From Flavobacteriales bacterium (GTDB taxonomy: Bacteria; Bacteroidota; Bacteroidia; Flavobacteriales; Schleiferiaceae): DNA of 64,000 nucleotides. Below the pieces are notes generated by a model. That model searched no databases, was not told where the DNA came from, and saw nothing but the letters and a program-made list of their open reading frames with translations. The stretch is taken from assembly GCA_017795025.1 (NCBI GenBank), contig CP051243.1:3062897-3126896 (forward strand), in the 5' to 3' direction. This document shows positions 1 through 9,421 of the stretch, in pieces. The stretch's first letter is position 1. Each line of letters starts with the position of its first letter. Both the position numbers and the translations under genes were made by a program.

Positions 1-638
1 TCTACCCCTGTTTCGGCCAGTCGGTAATCGAGGTCGATTCGATTTGGCATTCCCAGACTGATGAGCGCCCAGTACAGAGGATAAATTCCGATGTCTAACA
101 AGGAGCCGCCTCCCAGCTGCGGATTAAAGAGACGTTTTTGCGGGTCAAAGGCGGGCTTAAAGCCAAAGTCGGCTTTGAGCTTAGTTATTTCGCCCCATTC
201 GCCTCTGTTTAAAGAGTCAAGATATCTTTCGGTAATAGGGATAAAGCGCGTCCAGATGCCTTCCATTAAAAAAGTATGCTGCGCTTGCGCCTTAGCTACT
301 AGGGCTTCACTTTGTTGTAGGTTGAGGCCCATAGGTTTTTCCACCAAAACGGCTATTCCGGCTTCTATCCCTAAGGAGGCGTGCTCAAAGTGAAAACTGT
401 GGGGGGTAGCGATGTAAATAATGTCTAGCTCTGGATCCGCGCAAAGTGCTTCGTAGGAATCATAGGCCTTTTCGGCCTCATGCTCCTCTGCGAAAGCGAC
501 TGCCTTTGCCATGGAGCGGGAGGCTACGGCCAGAAGTTTAGCGCTTGGCACTAGGGCTAAATCATGGGCCATTTTATGGGCTATTTTCCCTAATCCGATT
601 ATCCCCCAGCGGTAGGTTTTTAAATGGGCTCCTGTCAT
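1..638 (-). CDS. Gfo/Idh/MocA family oxidoreductase (3' end cut by window edge)
   Basis: Translated from the ATG at 636-638, the frame stays open to the window edge, giving the first ~212 residues. The N-terminus has a Rossmann nucleotide-binding start (WGIIGLGKIAHKMA), and an EKPMGLN motif follows near residue 100, where this family has its EKP signature. Family members are NAD(P)-dependent sugar or inositol dehydrogenases or related oxidoreductases in the cytoplasm; the substrate cannot be told. The start codon overlaps the stop of the Kazal lipoprotein gene as ATGA, so translation is probably coupled. The C-terminal substrate domain is mostly outside the window. Confidence 0.9.
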   Translation of the reverse strand, partial: MTGAHLKTYRWGIIGLGKIAHKMAHDLALVPSAKLLAVASRSMAKAVAFAEEHEAEKAYDSYEALCADPELDIIYIATPHSFHFEHASLGIEAGIAVLVEKPMGLNLQQSEALVAKAQAQHTFLMEGIWTRFIPITERYLDSLNRGEWGEITKLKADFGFKPAFDPQKRLFNPQLGGGSLLDIGIYPLYWALISLGMPNRIDLDYRLAETGV

Positions 639-853
639 TTACAAGGCTCGTCTTTATCTACTTTAATGCCTTGCGAGTTGGCGATGCATTCGTTGCAATA
701 GGTTTTGCCATCACAGCCACAAACCCCGGGGCAATCTTGCGGACAAATACCGGAATGGGCGGCTTCCATTTGGGCGTCGTAGCAATCGGATGAGCAAGCG
801 CCTAAAAAGCTAAAGCTGAGGATTAGAATAGAACGAAGAAGGAGCTGATGCAT
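635..853 (-). CDS. Kazal-type domain lipoprotein (72 aa)
   Basis: A short protein starting at the ATG at 851-853. It has a hydrophobic leader ending in a lipobox (LGAC, Cys ~19), then a Cys-rich domain with Kazal spacing (CPGVCGCDGKTYCNEC, then a Gly-Ile and a final Cys). Kazal domains usually inhibit serine proteases; inhibition here is inferred from family. A longer reading begins at 904 but overlaps the upstream gene and puts 17 residues before the signal peptide, so the 853 start is preferred. It lies 7 bp after the T9SS gene and overlaps the oxidoreductase gene by 4 bp. Confidence 0.8.
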   Translation of the reverse strand: MHQLLLRSILILSFSFLGACSSDCYDAQMEAAHSGICPQDCPGVCGCDGKTYCNECIANSQGIKVDKDEPCK

Positions 854-860
854 AGGATAC

Positions 861-1814
861 CTAGATAAGTTGAATCTTGTGCATATAACTGCTGCCATTT
901 TCAAATCGTATTTCCAAAAGGTAAAGTCCAGGTTTTAAATCCAATTTTAAGCTTTGGGTGGGGGCAAAGCTTTGGATGGAGCGTCCTTTAAGGTCGCGGA
1001 TTTCAAGCGAAGCTATTGGTGTTTCTGATTCGATTTGAATTTCGCCCGTACTGGGTTGGGGGTAAACCGTAACGGTATGGACCTCGAGTTCTTCAAGGCC
1101 GATTTTAGAAAAATAGTCGCAGTCTCGGTTGGTGCGGTTAAAACTTATTTGCTGATTTTGAAAGCAGCGCAAACTGTGAGAGGCCAAGCTAAAGGAGCTG
1201 CCATCGCATAAATTTGGAATCGCTTCAAAAAGGCTTACCGCTCTTAAAAAACTAAAGGCCGGGTAAATCCGGTTGGGTAAATAAACACCGCAACTGGGCT
1301 GGTAATTTACCGTGGAACCATAATACACACTGTCCATCGGCATGGAAATATCAATATAGTCTACGGTGCTGCCATTGATTATTTCCGTTCCTACCGCTTC
1401 TACGGTGGCAATAGGAGTGTCCATGCAGGCAGCCGTGGTATCGAGCGGGGCAAATTGCCAGCTATCACCCACATTGGGATTTAAGCGGAAAAGTAAATAG
1501 GGACTGCCGTTTAATAGCCTAAAAACCGAATCATTCCTGGTGGCCACATAGGTAAAGCCCCAGTCGCGAGCGGTATCTTGCACAAAATCGTTGGGGCCCG
1601 GCCCGGTGCGCAATTTACTTGCACCGGTAATCGAAAACTTTAACCAGGTCATGCCATGCATGTTGGTGTCGCCCACATGCTTTACTTCCTGATAGCCGAC
1701 GGGACCAAAGGCATGCCAGTCGTAATGCCAGGTAGCATTTTCACCAAAGGCTTGTTGCGCTTGAGAAAAGAAGGAGAGCAGGCTAAGGCCCAGAATTAAG
1801 AATCGAAGCTTCAT
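861..1814 (-). CDS. Secreted protein with T9SS type A sorting domain
   Basis: 317 residues with an N-terminal signal peptide (cleavage after about SQAQ) and a C-terminal ~75-residue domain ending in the pattern of T9SS type A sorting signals (VYPQPSTGEI, LEIRDLKGRSI, LKPGLYLLEI). The central ~220 residues have no domain I recognise; five Cys suggest disulfides after export. The family route is export by Sec, then passage through the outer membrane by T9SS and attachment or release. It is the first gene of a probable three-gene run with the Kazal lipoprotein and the Gfo/Idh oxidoreductase. Confidence 0.85.
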   Translation of the reverse strand: MKLRFLILGLSLLSFFSQAQQAFGENATWHYDWHAFGPVGYQEVKHVGDTNMHGMTWLKFSITGASKLRTGPGPNDFVQDTARDWGFTYVATRNDSVFRLLNGSPYLLFRLNPNVGDSWQFAPLDTTAACMDTPIATVEAVGTEIINGSTVDYIDISMPMDSVYYGSTVNYQPSCGVYLPNRIYPAFSFLRAVSLFEAIPNLCDGSSFSLASHSLRCFQNQQISFNRTNRDCDYFSKIGLEELEVHTVTVYPQPSTGEIQIESETPIASLEIRDLKGRSIQSFAPTQSLKLDLKPGLYLLEIRFENGSSYMHKIQLI

Positions 1815-2027
1815 GAGGCAGAGTACTAATGGTTTCGACCAAGTTACAAAATAGTAAGGAGGGCTTTTAGGGATTTGGCTGATGCAAGGAATGGATCGCT
1901 AAATGAAGCTTTCTATCAAGAGCGGAAAAGATTTCAATTTAATCTTACAGGAGATTGTTCTTTGCAGTCTCTAGGAAATTTATCGGTATACGCTTGCGCG
2001 TTTTTAACCATTGCTCTGGATCTCTTA

Positions 2028-2513
2028 TCAACCCTTTGCCTCAAAGGCGGATTCCAATCCATTGCCCGAATCGAAGGTCCAAACCAGGCTCATTATCCAC
2101 CATCTGCCATCTGAATACACAAATTGATAACTATTAATGCCCTGAACCTCCTGGCCAGCGGCAGCCTGTCCGCGGAAGGCTTGCCAAATTGTAGCAATTC
2201 CTTCAAAATGATGTACCGTTTTTCGAAGTTCCCATTCCTTAAAGCCCTCTTCATAGCTAGGGTCGGTGAGGAATTCTAGAAAAGCATTGAGCTGGACCGA
2301 TTCTAAATGACCATCATTAGGGTTTAAAACTGAAATGATGGCCTTGGGGTGAAACAAACCGCGCACCATAGCCGTATCGATTTTTTCCCCTGGCGCTACG
2401 GTTACTGCTTTTAGAAGATCATCGGCAAGGGTCTCGAAGCTTTGTGCTTGTAAACTGGTGAAGCCTAAGTTTAGGCAAAGGCTAAATAGACTTAGTGCAG
2501 GTAGGAGCTTCAT
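2028..2513 (-). CDS. Secreted NTF2-like (SnoaL/DUF4440-type) protein
   Basis: 161 residues with a signal peptide (cleavage near SLQAQ). The rest matches the small cone-shaped NTF2-like fold in size and pattern: an N-terminal helix, a mid-protein FHPKAIISVL strand and a C-terminal WWIMSLVWTF strand. Such proteins act as small-molecule binding or scaffold domains; no catalytic residues can be assigned. The start codon overlaps the stop of the upstream MscS gene (ATGA), so the two are probably co-translated and this may be an accessory periplasmic protein of that channel (inference). Confidence 0.75.
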   Translation of the reverse strand: MKLLPALSLFSLCLNLGFTSLQAQSFETLADDLLKAVTVAPGEKIDTAMVRGLFHPKAIISVLNPNDGHLESVQLNAFLEFLTDPSYEEGFKEWELRKTVHHFEGIATIWQAFRGQAAAGQEVQGINSYQFVYSDGRWWIMSLVWTFDSGNGLESAFEAKG

Positions 2514-4420
2514 GGCTTCCCGTCTTTAGTTTGATCCTTTGCGATCTCCACCTTGAAGCCACCACTTTTGTAGCCGGGCGGGATATATTGCGGGGGAATA
2601 GTTAAAACATTAGCATCGCGAGCGGCGCGGTAGTGGGGAGATAAGATTTCGATCCCAGCCTCATTAAAGGCATCCTGAATATTACTATGAATTTCCGAGT
2701 AAATTTTGGCTGCTCCTTTGGCTTGCTTGGTGTAGGCGTTGAGTTGATAGCTCACATAAAAATCATCTAAACTGGTTTGCAAAACAAAAGGTGGAGGGTC
2801 ACTTTCAATAAACTGGGCTTTGCGAGCCGCAGCAATAAGAAGTTCATGCACCTTGGGCCAAGGAACATCATAACCGATGGTTACAGTGGTGTTTAAGATT
2901 AAGCCCAAAGCCTCAGCGCTTGAACTGTAATTTACCGTACTACCATTAAGAATGGACGAATTGGGGATGGTAACATCTTCATTTTTAATGGTGCGCAAGC
3001 GGGTAACCAACATGGTTTTTTCGATTACATCGCCCGAGGTATCCCCAATTTTTACGCGATCCCCAATTTTAAAGGCGCGCATATAGGTAATCACCAATCC
3101 CGCAATAATGTTGCTTATCGCAGATGAGGAGCCAAGCGAAATCAATAAACCCAAGAAAACACTAACCCCTTGAAAAACGGGGGATTCGCTGCCCGGTAAA
3201 TAGGGGAATATCATCACAAAGGCAAAGGCGTAAATGATGATTTTTAAGAGGTTAAAGGTAGGTCCGGCCCAATCGGGGTAAAAGCCCGGGATTTCCAATT
3301 TCCCTTCCGCCACTTCCGTAGATAGGAATTTAAGGAAGCGCACAAAGTAGCGGGTAAGGAAGGCAATAAGGATAATGGTAATCAGCTCCGGAATGTAACT
3401 GATGATGGATAGGCCAAAGGATTTTAGGGGGTCTAAAACATAGCCAATTAGGGTGCCGGCAATGCCAGCCGTGGCTGGGAAAATGCTAAATAATACCGGT
3501 AGCGATAAATAAAGAACCAAAAGGATGAGCAGCCATTTAAGGATGTTTAACACCCAGGCGATAAGCTGTTCTTCCCGCTCTTGAGAAAGCACTTCGTAGT
3601 CCTTAATCTTTAGGCCATTGATGAAGGGTTCCCCCTTCTTTAAAAACCAATCAATAAAGCGGCTAAAGCCTCGATTTAAATAGCGAATGCCAAAAAAGAA
3701 ACCGGCAATTACCAAAAGGAGCAGAGCAATCCGCTTTAAGGTAGACCACAGGCCGGTTCGTGATTTATAATCTCGGATACTCCTTTGAGCCGCTTCCAGA
3801 TATTGAGCCGCAAGCTCGGCCCGAGAACTATTCTGCCAAAAGGCATCGCGGTCGGTTACACTAAAAACGATGATTTCTTCATGCATTAAATCATGACTTT
3901 CCTCCCCCGCGAAAACCTGCATCAGATCTTCGCGGTAAAGATTTTCCTCCACCAGCATTTCCAGCTTATTCATAATGTTTTGGGCCCGATCACTCGGGCT
4001 AAAAGGACCCAGTTTGGTGTAGATGTAAAAGAGGGTGTCGCCAAAGAGCACCACGGGCATACCAGCGGTATTAGCTCTTAAGGAATCTACCTGCTTTCGA
4101 ATGCGATTCTCGCGAAGACTCTTGGCTTTTTGTAAAGAATCTAATTGGGCTTGCAGGGCCACTTTTTCCTTAGCCTCAGAACTTTGTAGGGCGGCAATAT
4201 TGGCTTTTAAAGTGGCCTCGGCAATACTATCCGCGGCCTGGATAGAGTCTGCTTGTCGAAGTAGGCTCTTCGATTCTTTTTGTTGGACTGCAAGCAAACT
4301 GTCTTGAAGAGCATTCTGGCTGCTATCTACCTGAGCAATTAGGGAGAGGTTCAAACAAAAATTAAAAGCAAGGAGAAGCCCAAGGCTATTATTAAACCGC
4401 ATGGAAGAAAGGAAAGACAT
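2510..4420 (-). CDS. Large MscS-family mechanosensitive channel (636 aa)
   Basis: A signal-like hydrophobic N-terminus (1-29) is followed by a charged Ala/Gln/Lys-rich coiled-coil stretch (~35-120) and a periplasmic region. Several membrane segments come next (about 225-245, 285-315, 335-360, 390-445). The MscS core follows: a Gly/Ala-rich pore helix (~415-445), the RAFKIGDRVKIGD beta-domain entry near 448, the IPNSSILNGSTVNYS strand pair, and a C-terminal alpha/beta vestibule to ~600. Channels of this type open under membrane tension to release solutes in osmotic downshock. The long N-terminal addition resembles the MscK/YbdG-like group rather than minimal MscS. Confidence 0.9.
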   Translation of the reverse strand: MSFLSSMRFNNSLGLLLAFNFCLNLSLIAQVDSSQNALQDSLLAVQQKESKSLLRQADSIQAADSIAEATLKANIAALQSSEAKEKVALQAQLDSLQKAKSLRENRIRKQVDSLRANTAGMPVVLFGDTLFYIYTKLGPFSPSDRAQNIMNKLEMLVEENLYREDLMQVFAGEESHDLMHEEIIVFSVTDRDAFWQNSSRAELAAQYLEAAQRSIRDYKSRTGLWSTLKRIALLLLVIAGFFFGIRYLNRGFSRFIDWFLKKGEPFINGLKIKDYEVLSQEREEQLIAWVLNILKWLLILLVLYLSLPVLFSIFPATAGIAGTLIGYVLDPLKSFGLSIISYIPELITIILIAFLTRYFVRFLKFLSTEVAEGKLEIPGFYPDWAGPTFNLLKIIIYAFAFVMIFPYLPGSESPVFQGVSVFLGLLISLGSSSAISNIIAGLVITYMRAFKIGDRVKIGDTSGDVIEKTMLVTRLRTIKNEDVTIPNSSILNGSTVNYSSSAEALGLILNTTVTIGYDVPWPKVHELLIAAARKAQFIESDPPPFVLQTSLDDFYVSYQLNAYTKQAKGAAKIYSEIHSNIQDAFNEAGIEILSPHYRAARDANVLTIPPQYIPPGYKSGGFKVEIAKDQTKDGKP

Positions 4421-4579
4421 TAACTAAGCATAAAGATGCTTAAATTAAATGAGATTCGAAGCTCGGATTTCCAGACCTTAAGAATTTACAAAAGATTTGG
4501 ATAGTTGAATTAAGCCTTGAATGGAACATGGCAGCTCCCGGGCTATTTTGTCAATTCAGCTTAGCGCTAGAATAGTTTT

Positions 4580-7429
4580 CTAATTTCGAACTATCCTTTG
4601 CTGTGAACTCCAGTCTTTCCCATTTAATTTTAGAAGGTATACTCCTTTAGGTAATCGCGGACTTAATTCAATTCTTTGGGTATTAGAATATAGCTTGCAA
4701 AGAATTTGTTTTCCTTGCATGTCTATTATTTGTAGCTCAACTCTGCTTTGCTCAGCTGGAAATGCAATCTCAAAACGCTCGCTAAAAGGGTTAGGGTAAA
4801 CCTTCAAACCATCTATTTCGGATTCCAACAGATTAACATCGGCCACCACAACGCAAGTCGATGTATCAACGCAATTGTTCAAGGTAATTTCTACGGCATA
4901 CAGCCCATTTTCTATGGGCTGGAAAGTCTGAGCTGTAGCGCCGCTAATGGGAGTGTAGCCAGCATCGCAATCCAGCCACTGATATTGACCCATACTTTGA
5001 TTACTAGTTAATTGTCCGGGTCCAACAGCTAGGCTAGTATCAATCTGAGTCCGATTGAAGTCTATTACTAAAACGCTATCGCAGGCTTCGGAGGTTGAAA
5101 GCGTATCGTTATAAAAACCACTTTGGCTGTAGGTATAGCGACCGCTAGGACTGCTAATTTCATCACAGCTATTGATACTTACAGTATCGAGGCTGCTGTA
5201 ATTAACTTGCAATTGAAAGCGAATAATACTGTCGCATCCATTTGAGGTACTCAATGTATCAAAGTAGGTTCCACTATTTGTCCAAAGGTAATTACCGGAA
5301 GGCGAGGGGTAGGCATCGCATACCGTATCTTGAATAAAATAGCTTGCAGAGTTGAATAGGGTTAGATTGGTGTAAACAATGCTATCGCAGCCATCGAGGC
5401 TTTGGAGGCTGTCTAAATAGAGACCATTAACTGATCGCCAATTTCCATTGGGGCCTTGTATACTATCGCATGCGAAGATGTTAAAAGTGTCGATGCTACT
5501 AAAAGAAAGATTGAGGTCGATATACAGCAAGCTATCACAACCATTTACAGTTTGCAGGCTATCCACGTAAAATCCACTGTTGAGATAAAGGTGGTTACCA
5601 CTAGGCGAACGCAGGCTGTCGCAAGCGTTGATAACTAAAGTGTCTCGTGTACTGGGATATATAATGAGGTTTAAAAGGATAATACTGTCGCATCCGCTGA
5701 TTCTGCTAAGGGTATCACGGTACACCCCAGAGCTGTTTAACCACCCTAAACTACCGGGCCCCAAAATTGAATCGCAAGCGGTTAAGCTTAAGGTGTCTCT
5801 GGCAATACTACGGATTGTTAAATTTATAGTGATTATACTATCGCAACCGTCCTTATTGATTAAGGTGTCAGTATAAATACCACTTTGACTCCAAACTTCC
5901 CTAGCACTAGGCGCAATCAAAGAATCGCAAGCGGTATCAGAAATACTCGAGAAGCTCGGGGTACAGGGAATCATTTTATGAATAAAAATATCTTCCACCC
6001 CGAAAGGGGTAAGATTTAAAGAGTCGTTCGCTCGGGGGTCGAAGTCGCATAACCAGTTAAAAGTTCCGGTGCTGTAAATATTTCCGCCTTTATCAACGGC
6101 TATTCCTCGTGAAAACTCATTGCCCACGCTGCTAGTAATTTGCCTTACCGAGCGATACCGCCCATTATGATCATAAATCCCAATAAAGGCATCAACTCCA
6201 CCTCTTGCGGTGATGCTTGCCTGCGAAGGTCCCGGGTCGGCATCTAAGGTTTGGGTAAATTCACCTGTTATGTAGACATATTGATTTTGATCTACTGCAA
6301 TGGCGGAAGCTCGACCGGTATTGTTACTTATGAGAGCACCTCCCCAACGGTGAATTCCGGCCGAATCGAGGGAGGTGAAGTAGCCCTCAGTGTTAACGAC
6401 CCCTAGTAGGCTATCTACCCCTTGTCCTGGGTCGATGTCAAAAAAACCGTTAAAGCTTCCTGTGAGATAAACATTGCCCTTGTGATCTGTCGCCATATCG
6501 CTTAAAAAGCGATCGGCGGTACCAACAAACTGTCTCAGCCAACTTATGTTACCTTGAGAATTGAGCTTTGTTAAAAAGAGGTCATCCTTAAAAGTAGAGG
6601 AGACTAAAATGAGGCTGTCGGGACCACCATCAAAATCTTGGGTTCCTTTAAACTGACCGCCAACCAGCACATTTCCAAAGGGGTCCGCAGTTACAGAATT
6701 AACACGCATCGACTGACTGTGCTCCCCTCCAAATTTTCGGCCCCAAACATAATTACCATTGTTGTCGAACTTCGCTGTAAAGCCAATTTCGGTAAATGAA
6801 AATGAGCCTGGACCTCTAAAAAAAAGATCTAAACCGGGGCCTGGGTCTAAATCTACAGTATCGGTGAAATAACCTGCTATATAGATATAGTCATCCGCAC
6901 CAACCGATAAACCAAAAGGAGACACTACGGCGGAACCACTACCAATGTTTTTAGCCCAAGCTAAGGCGCCAGTACTATCTAGTTTAATAATAAAGGCGTC
7001 TACTACACCAGAGTCTTGAAGATTGAAGATACCTGTATCTGGGTCTGCGTCCATACTACCAATAAATAGTCCGCAGATGTAAACATTTCCATATCTGTCC
7101 GTTGCGATTTTACGGCCCAATTCATAATCAAGATTAGAGCTAAAACTGTATGCCCATAATAGATTGCCACTAGAATCGTGCTTGCTCACATACATATCGG
7201 CATTGCCATTTGCACTTAAAATCAGGCTTTCAATGGGGTTTGGGTCAAAGTCGATGGTGCCACGGAAGGTGCCTATCGTATATACATTGGCAGCGCTGTC
7301 TACGGCTAGGTCAAAGCTTATACAGCGATCTTGATCACCTAAGTGATGAACCCAATCTAGATTTTGTGCTCGGCTAAAGCCGCTGAGAAATAGAGCGAAC
7401 AGGAATAAGGGACCATACTTTAACCGCAT
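4580..7429 (-). CDS. T9SS type A cargo with seven-bladed SBBP propeller and six Cys repeats
   Basis: 949 residues, signal peptide at the N-terminus (cleavage near SRAQ). Residues ~25-485 form seven repeats of ~65 residues, each with a D-x-D-P-G-like motif (variants DFDPNP, DADPDTG, DLDPGPG, DFDGGP, DIDPGQG, DADPGP, DFDPRA) and a strand like LTKLNSQGNISW. This is the SBBP-type beta-propeller pattern. Residues ~495-790 hold six ~50-residue repeats of the form CDSxxSPSG...SGxYxDTLxxxxGCDSI. A further Cys-rich module (~795-860) ends in NNCVDTSTC, and a type A sorting domain (YPNPFSERFEI, PKGVYLLKLNG) closes the protein. Likely a cell-surface or secreted adhesive or structural protein; no enzyme motif seen. 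Confidence 0.9.
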   Translation of the reverse strand: MRLKYGPLFLFALFLSGFSRAQNLDWVHHLGDQDRCISFDLAVDSAANVYTIGTFRGTIDFDPNPIESLILSANGNADMYVSKHDSSGNLLWAYSFSSNLDYELGRKIATDRYGNVYICGLFIGSMDADPDTGIFNLQDSGVVDAFIIKLDSTGALAWAKNIGSGSAVVSPFGLSVGADDYIYIAGYFTDTVDLDPGPGLDLFFRGPGSFSFTEIGFTAKFDNNGNYVWGRKFGGEHSQSMRVNSVTADPFGNVLVGGQFKGTQDFDGGPDSLILVSSTFKDDLFLTKLNSQGNISWLRQFVGTADRFLSDMATDHKGNVYLTGSFNGFFDIDPGQGVDSLLGVVNTEGYFTSLDSAGIHRWGGALISNNTGRASAIAVDQNQYVYITGEFTQTLDADPGPSQASITARGGVDAFIGIYDHNGRYRSVRQITSSVGNEFSRGIAVDKGGNIYSTGTFNWLCDFDPRANDSLNLTPFGVEDIFIHKMIPCTPSFSSISDTACDSLIAPSAREVWSQSGIYTDTLINKDGCDSIITINLTIRSIARDTLSLTACDSILGPGSLGWLNSSGVYRDTLSRISGCDSIILLNLIIYPSTRDTLVINACDSLRSPSGNHLYLNSGFYVDSLQTVNGCDSLLYIDLNLSFSSIDTFNIFACDSIQGPNGNWRSVNGLYLDSLQSLDGCDSIVYTNLTLFNSASYFIQDTVCDAYPSPSGNYLWTNSGTYFDTLSTSNGCDSIIRFQLQVNYSSLDTVSINSCDEISSPSGRYTYSQSGFYNDTLSTSEACDSVLVIDFNRTQIDTSLAVGPGQLTSNQSMGQYQWLDCDAGYTPISGATAQTFQPIENGLYAVEITLNNCVDTSTCVVVADVNLLESEIDGLKVYPNPFSERFEIAFPAEQSRVELQIIDMQGKQILCKLYSNTQRIELSPRLPKGVYLLKLNGKDWSSQQRIVRN
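5055..5940 (-). repeat. Six tandem Cys-rich ~50-residue coding repeats
   Basis: Within the 949-residue T9SS protein, six divergent copies of a unit start at CDSLIAPS, CDSILGPG, CDSLRSPSG, CDSIQGPNG, CDAYPSPSG and CDEISSPSG. Each ends in a GCDSI-like motif followed by a beta strand. At DNA level the copies are diverged, so this is an old protein-repeat array, not a recent tandem duplication. The same unit occurs three times in the T9SS protein at 14581-17268. Confidence 0.8.
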
Positions 7430-7554
7430 TGAAATGTTTTTTTATAAAGCCAGGTAGCTCTGCCGCTTGACTCAAAATCAAACGATTAACCTCTATTTGA
7501 ATAAAAGGTTTAGGCTTGACTCAATTTTTCATTCGGGAAGTGGATTTAGCTTTT

Positions 7555-9408
7555 TTAAGGTCTCCAAACAATTTCTACCCGACCGTTTACTTCTGGATTG
7601 GATCGCAAGGAGACTTTATGATTGCGAATGCCATCACTAATAATAAGAGCGGTAGTAGCCGGAGGGATGCTTCCTTCATCTAAAGCGAACATCTCAAAAT
7701 AATTCACTTCTCCCGGCTTCACTTTTAGCTTTAGAATTTTAGGGATGGCGGTTAAGCTGTAATCCCGTAGTACCCATTCCCCATTAAATTTAAGGGAGAT
7801 AATATCGCCGTCCACCTCTTGGTCGTCCCAAAGGCTAATGCTAATATCCTCGCGAAACACCTCAATTTGATGCTGGGTTTCGGCAGGGCGCTGTTTTAGG
7901 CTGTCGGGGATTTCTGCGATGAGGCTGTCTTTTTCTTCCTCGACCTCCGTAGATCCCAATCGCACGAGAATGGCGTTAAACTGACCACTCTTTCCAACAT
8001 CGAAACGCTCCCCCGCCAGCATCATACTGTAATGAAACCAGCCACCAGCATAACCTTGTCCATCCTTCACAGCCACGCAATTGGCTCGACCTACTTCCCA
8101 ATGCTCGATGTTTTCCACGAAGCCATTTTGGACATGGAGTCGCAGTACTCCTGCCCCCCACATTCCTGTTTTATTGTAATTCACATCGTCTACCCGCAGT
8201 TTACTTCCCGAAATCAAAGCGGCGGCATAAAGCTTTTTACCGTCAAGGTGTAAGTCGTCGATATGATCGGCACCGGGAGAGTCAAAAGACTTATACCATA
8301 TACATTTCCAGTTTCGATCTAACTTCACAATGGCCATAGTGGTATTGCCATAATCAGGAACAACCTTGCCGCCTATGTATAAGTCCTCTCCATAGAGGTT
8401 AAGAGCAGCGTAAATATTCCCCTGGGCATCGGCAGTAATAGCCGTGACATTATTCATTTTGCTATTGCCATAGATGTGAACGTCAAGAGCTTCTCCCGTG
8501 TTGGGGTCGTATTTCCCAATAAAGGCCTGAATGTTGCCATGGCTTCCCGAGACCTGTTTTACTCCATTTCCAACCGCCCCAGCGGAAATTTTAGTCTCTA
8601 TTTTGACATCCTTTTGCGGTCCTTCTACACGTTCGTCGGTAATATTGGGCACATCCATATAGCGGAAGTTGCCGCATATAAGCAAGTTGCCCTCGGCGTC
8701 AAAGGTGATGTCCGAGGCGGTGATTTTTCCGCCAGGACCGCCAATGGATTTTGCCCAAAGTGGTTCGCCTTTTTCATCAACCAAGCCAATGTATTGGGAG
8801 TATTGCCCGTCGCCCCCTGCGGGCAAGGTAGAAGGGCCAAAGTTTCCTCCACCATGGTTAGCAAGGATATAGCATTTACCATCCGCTCTGGGTAAAACAT
8901 TGTAAAAGTGCACCCGAGTTCCCAGGCCACTATAGGCTCTGGCCCAAATTAAATCGCCATTAGGATTAAGCTTAGCCACCATAATCCCCATTTGGGGAAG
9001 ATAGTGGGTGCGGCCATCCATGAAAGTGATATTTCCCTCTACGCTCGCGCTGAGGTAGATGTTATCCTCCTTATCGAGTTTTAGGTCACTCACATAAACA
9101 CCTTCATCAGCAAAAGCAACTTGCTTTACCCATTTAAGGGATTTATTGGCGGCCACACGACCAATGTAGGCAGAGGTTTTGGTAGAGCCAGAACTGCTGC
9201 GGTGGCGTGGACCGCGAAACTTAAAATCTCCAAAAGAGACTAAGCTATCATGCGACCCACAAAAAATGCCATCCCCGTTTTTGGCAATCGCAATTTCACG
9301 TATTTCCGAAAGGTGATTGGTTTTGCCTTGAATAGCCCAGGCGATAGAATCTTGGGCCGCGAGTTGCTTAACCGTAAACAGGAAAGTTAAGAGGAGGATG
9401 CTGCGCAT
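7555..9408 (-). CDS. Secreted beta-propeller protein of unknown function
   Basis: 617 residues with a signal peptide (cleavage near QLAAQ). Residues ~20-480 contain propeller-like repeats with the D-x-x-G-N-[IL]-Y/L turn (KEDNIYLSA, DAEGNLLICG, DAQGNIYAAL) and W-hydrophobic strands (KSLKWVKQV, GDLIWARAY, GEPLWAKSIGG), similar in style to the neighbouring SBBP protein. The C-terminal ~110 residues, after an acidic linker, form a separate beta-rich domain (ISLWDDQEVDGDIISLKFNG). No type A sorting domain is evident at the C-terminus, so it may stay in the periplasm or use another signal. It is 13 bp from the next gene downstream of 9886 on the same strand. Confidence 0.75.
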   Translation of the reverse strand: MRSILLLTFLFTVKQLAAQDSIAWAIQGKTNHLSEIREIAIAKNGDGIFCGSHDSLVSFGDFKFRGPRHRSSSGSTKTSAYIGRVAANKSLKWVKQVAFADEGVYVSDLKLDKEDNIYLSASVEGNITFMDGRTHYLPQMGIMVAKLNPNGDLIWARAYSGLGTRVHFYNVLPRADGKCYILANHGGGNFGPSTLPAGGDGQYSQYIGLVDEKGEPLWAKSIGGPGGKITASDITFDAEGNLLICGNFRYMDVPNITDERVEGPQKDVKIETKISAGAVGNGVKQVSGSHGNIQAFIGKYDPNTGEALDVHIYGNSKMNNVTAITADAQGNIYAALNLYGEDLYIGGKVVPDYGNTTMAIVKLDRNWKCIWYKSFDSPGADHIDDLHLDGKKLYAAALISGSKLRVDDVNYNKTGMWGAGVLRLHVQNGFVENIEHWEVGRANCVAVKDGQGYAGGWFHYSMMLAGERFDVGKSGQFNAILVRLGSTEVEEEKDSLIAEIPDSLKQRPAETQHQIEVFREDISISLWDDQEVDGDIISLKFNGEWVLRDYSLTAIPKILKLKVKPGEVNYFEMFALDEGSIPPATTALIISDGIRNHKVSLRSNPEVNGRVEIVWRP

Positions 9409-9421
9409 AGAAGGCTAACGG

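Noticed and set aside
5055-5940. Periodic DNA pattern that could be taken for a CRISPR-like or tandem DNA repeat
   Set aside because: The periodicity (~150 bp) comes from coding Cys repeats, the DNA copies are diverged, and spacers of equal length are absent.
8476-8930. Long antisense and shifted frames within the propeller gene at 7555-9408
   Set aside because: The minus-strand propeller frame has clear repeats and a signal peptide; the others have no domain or codon sense and are shadows.
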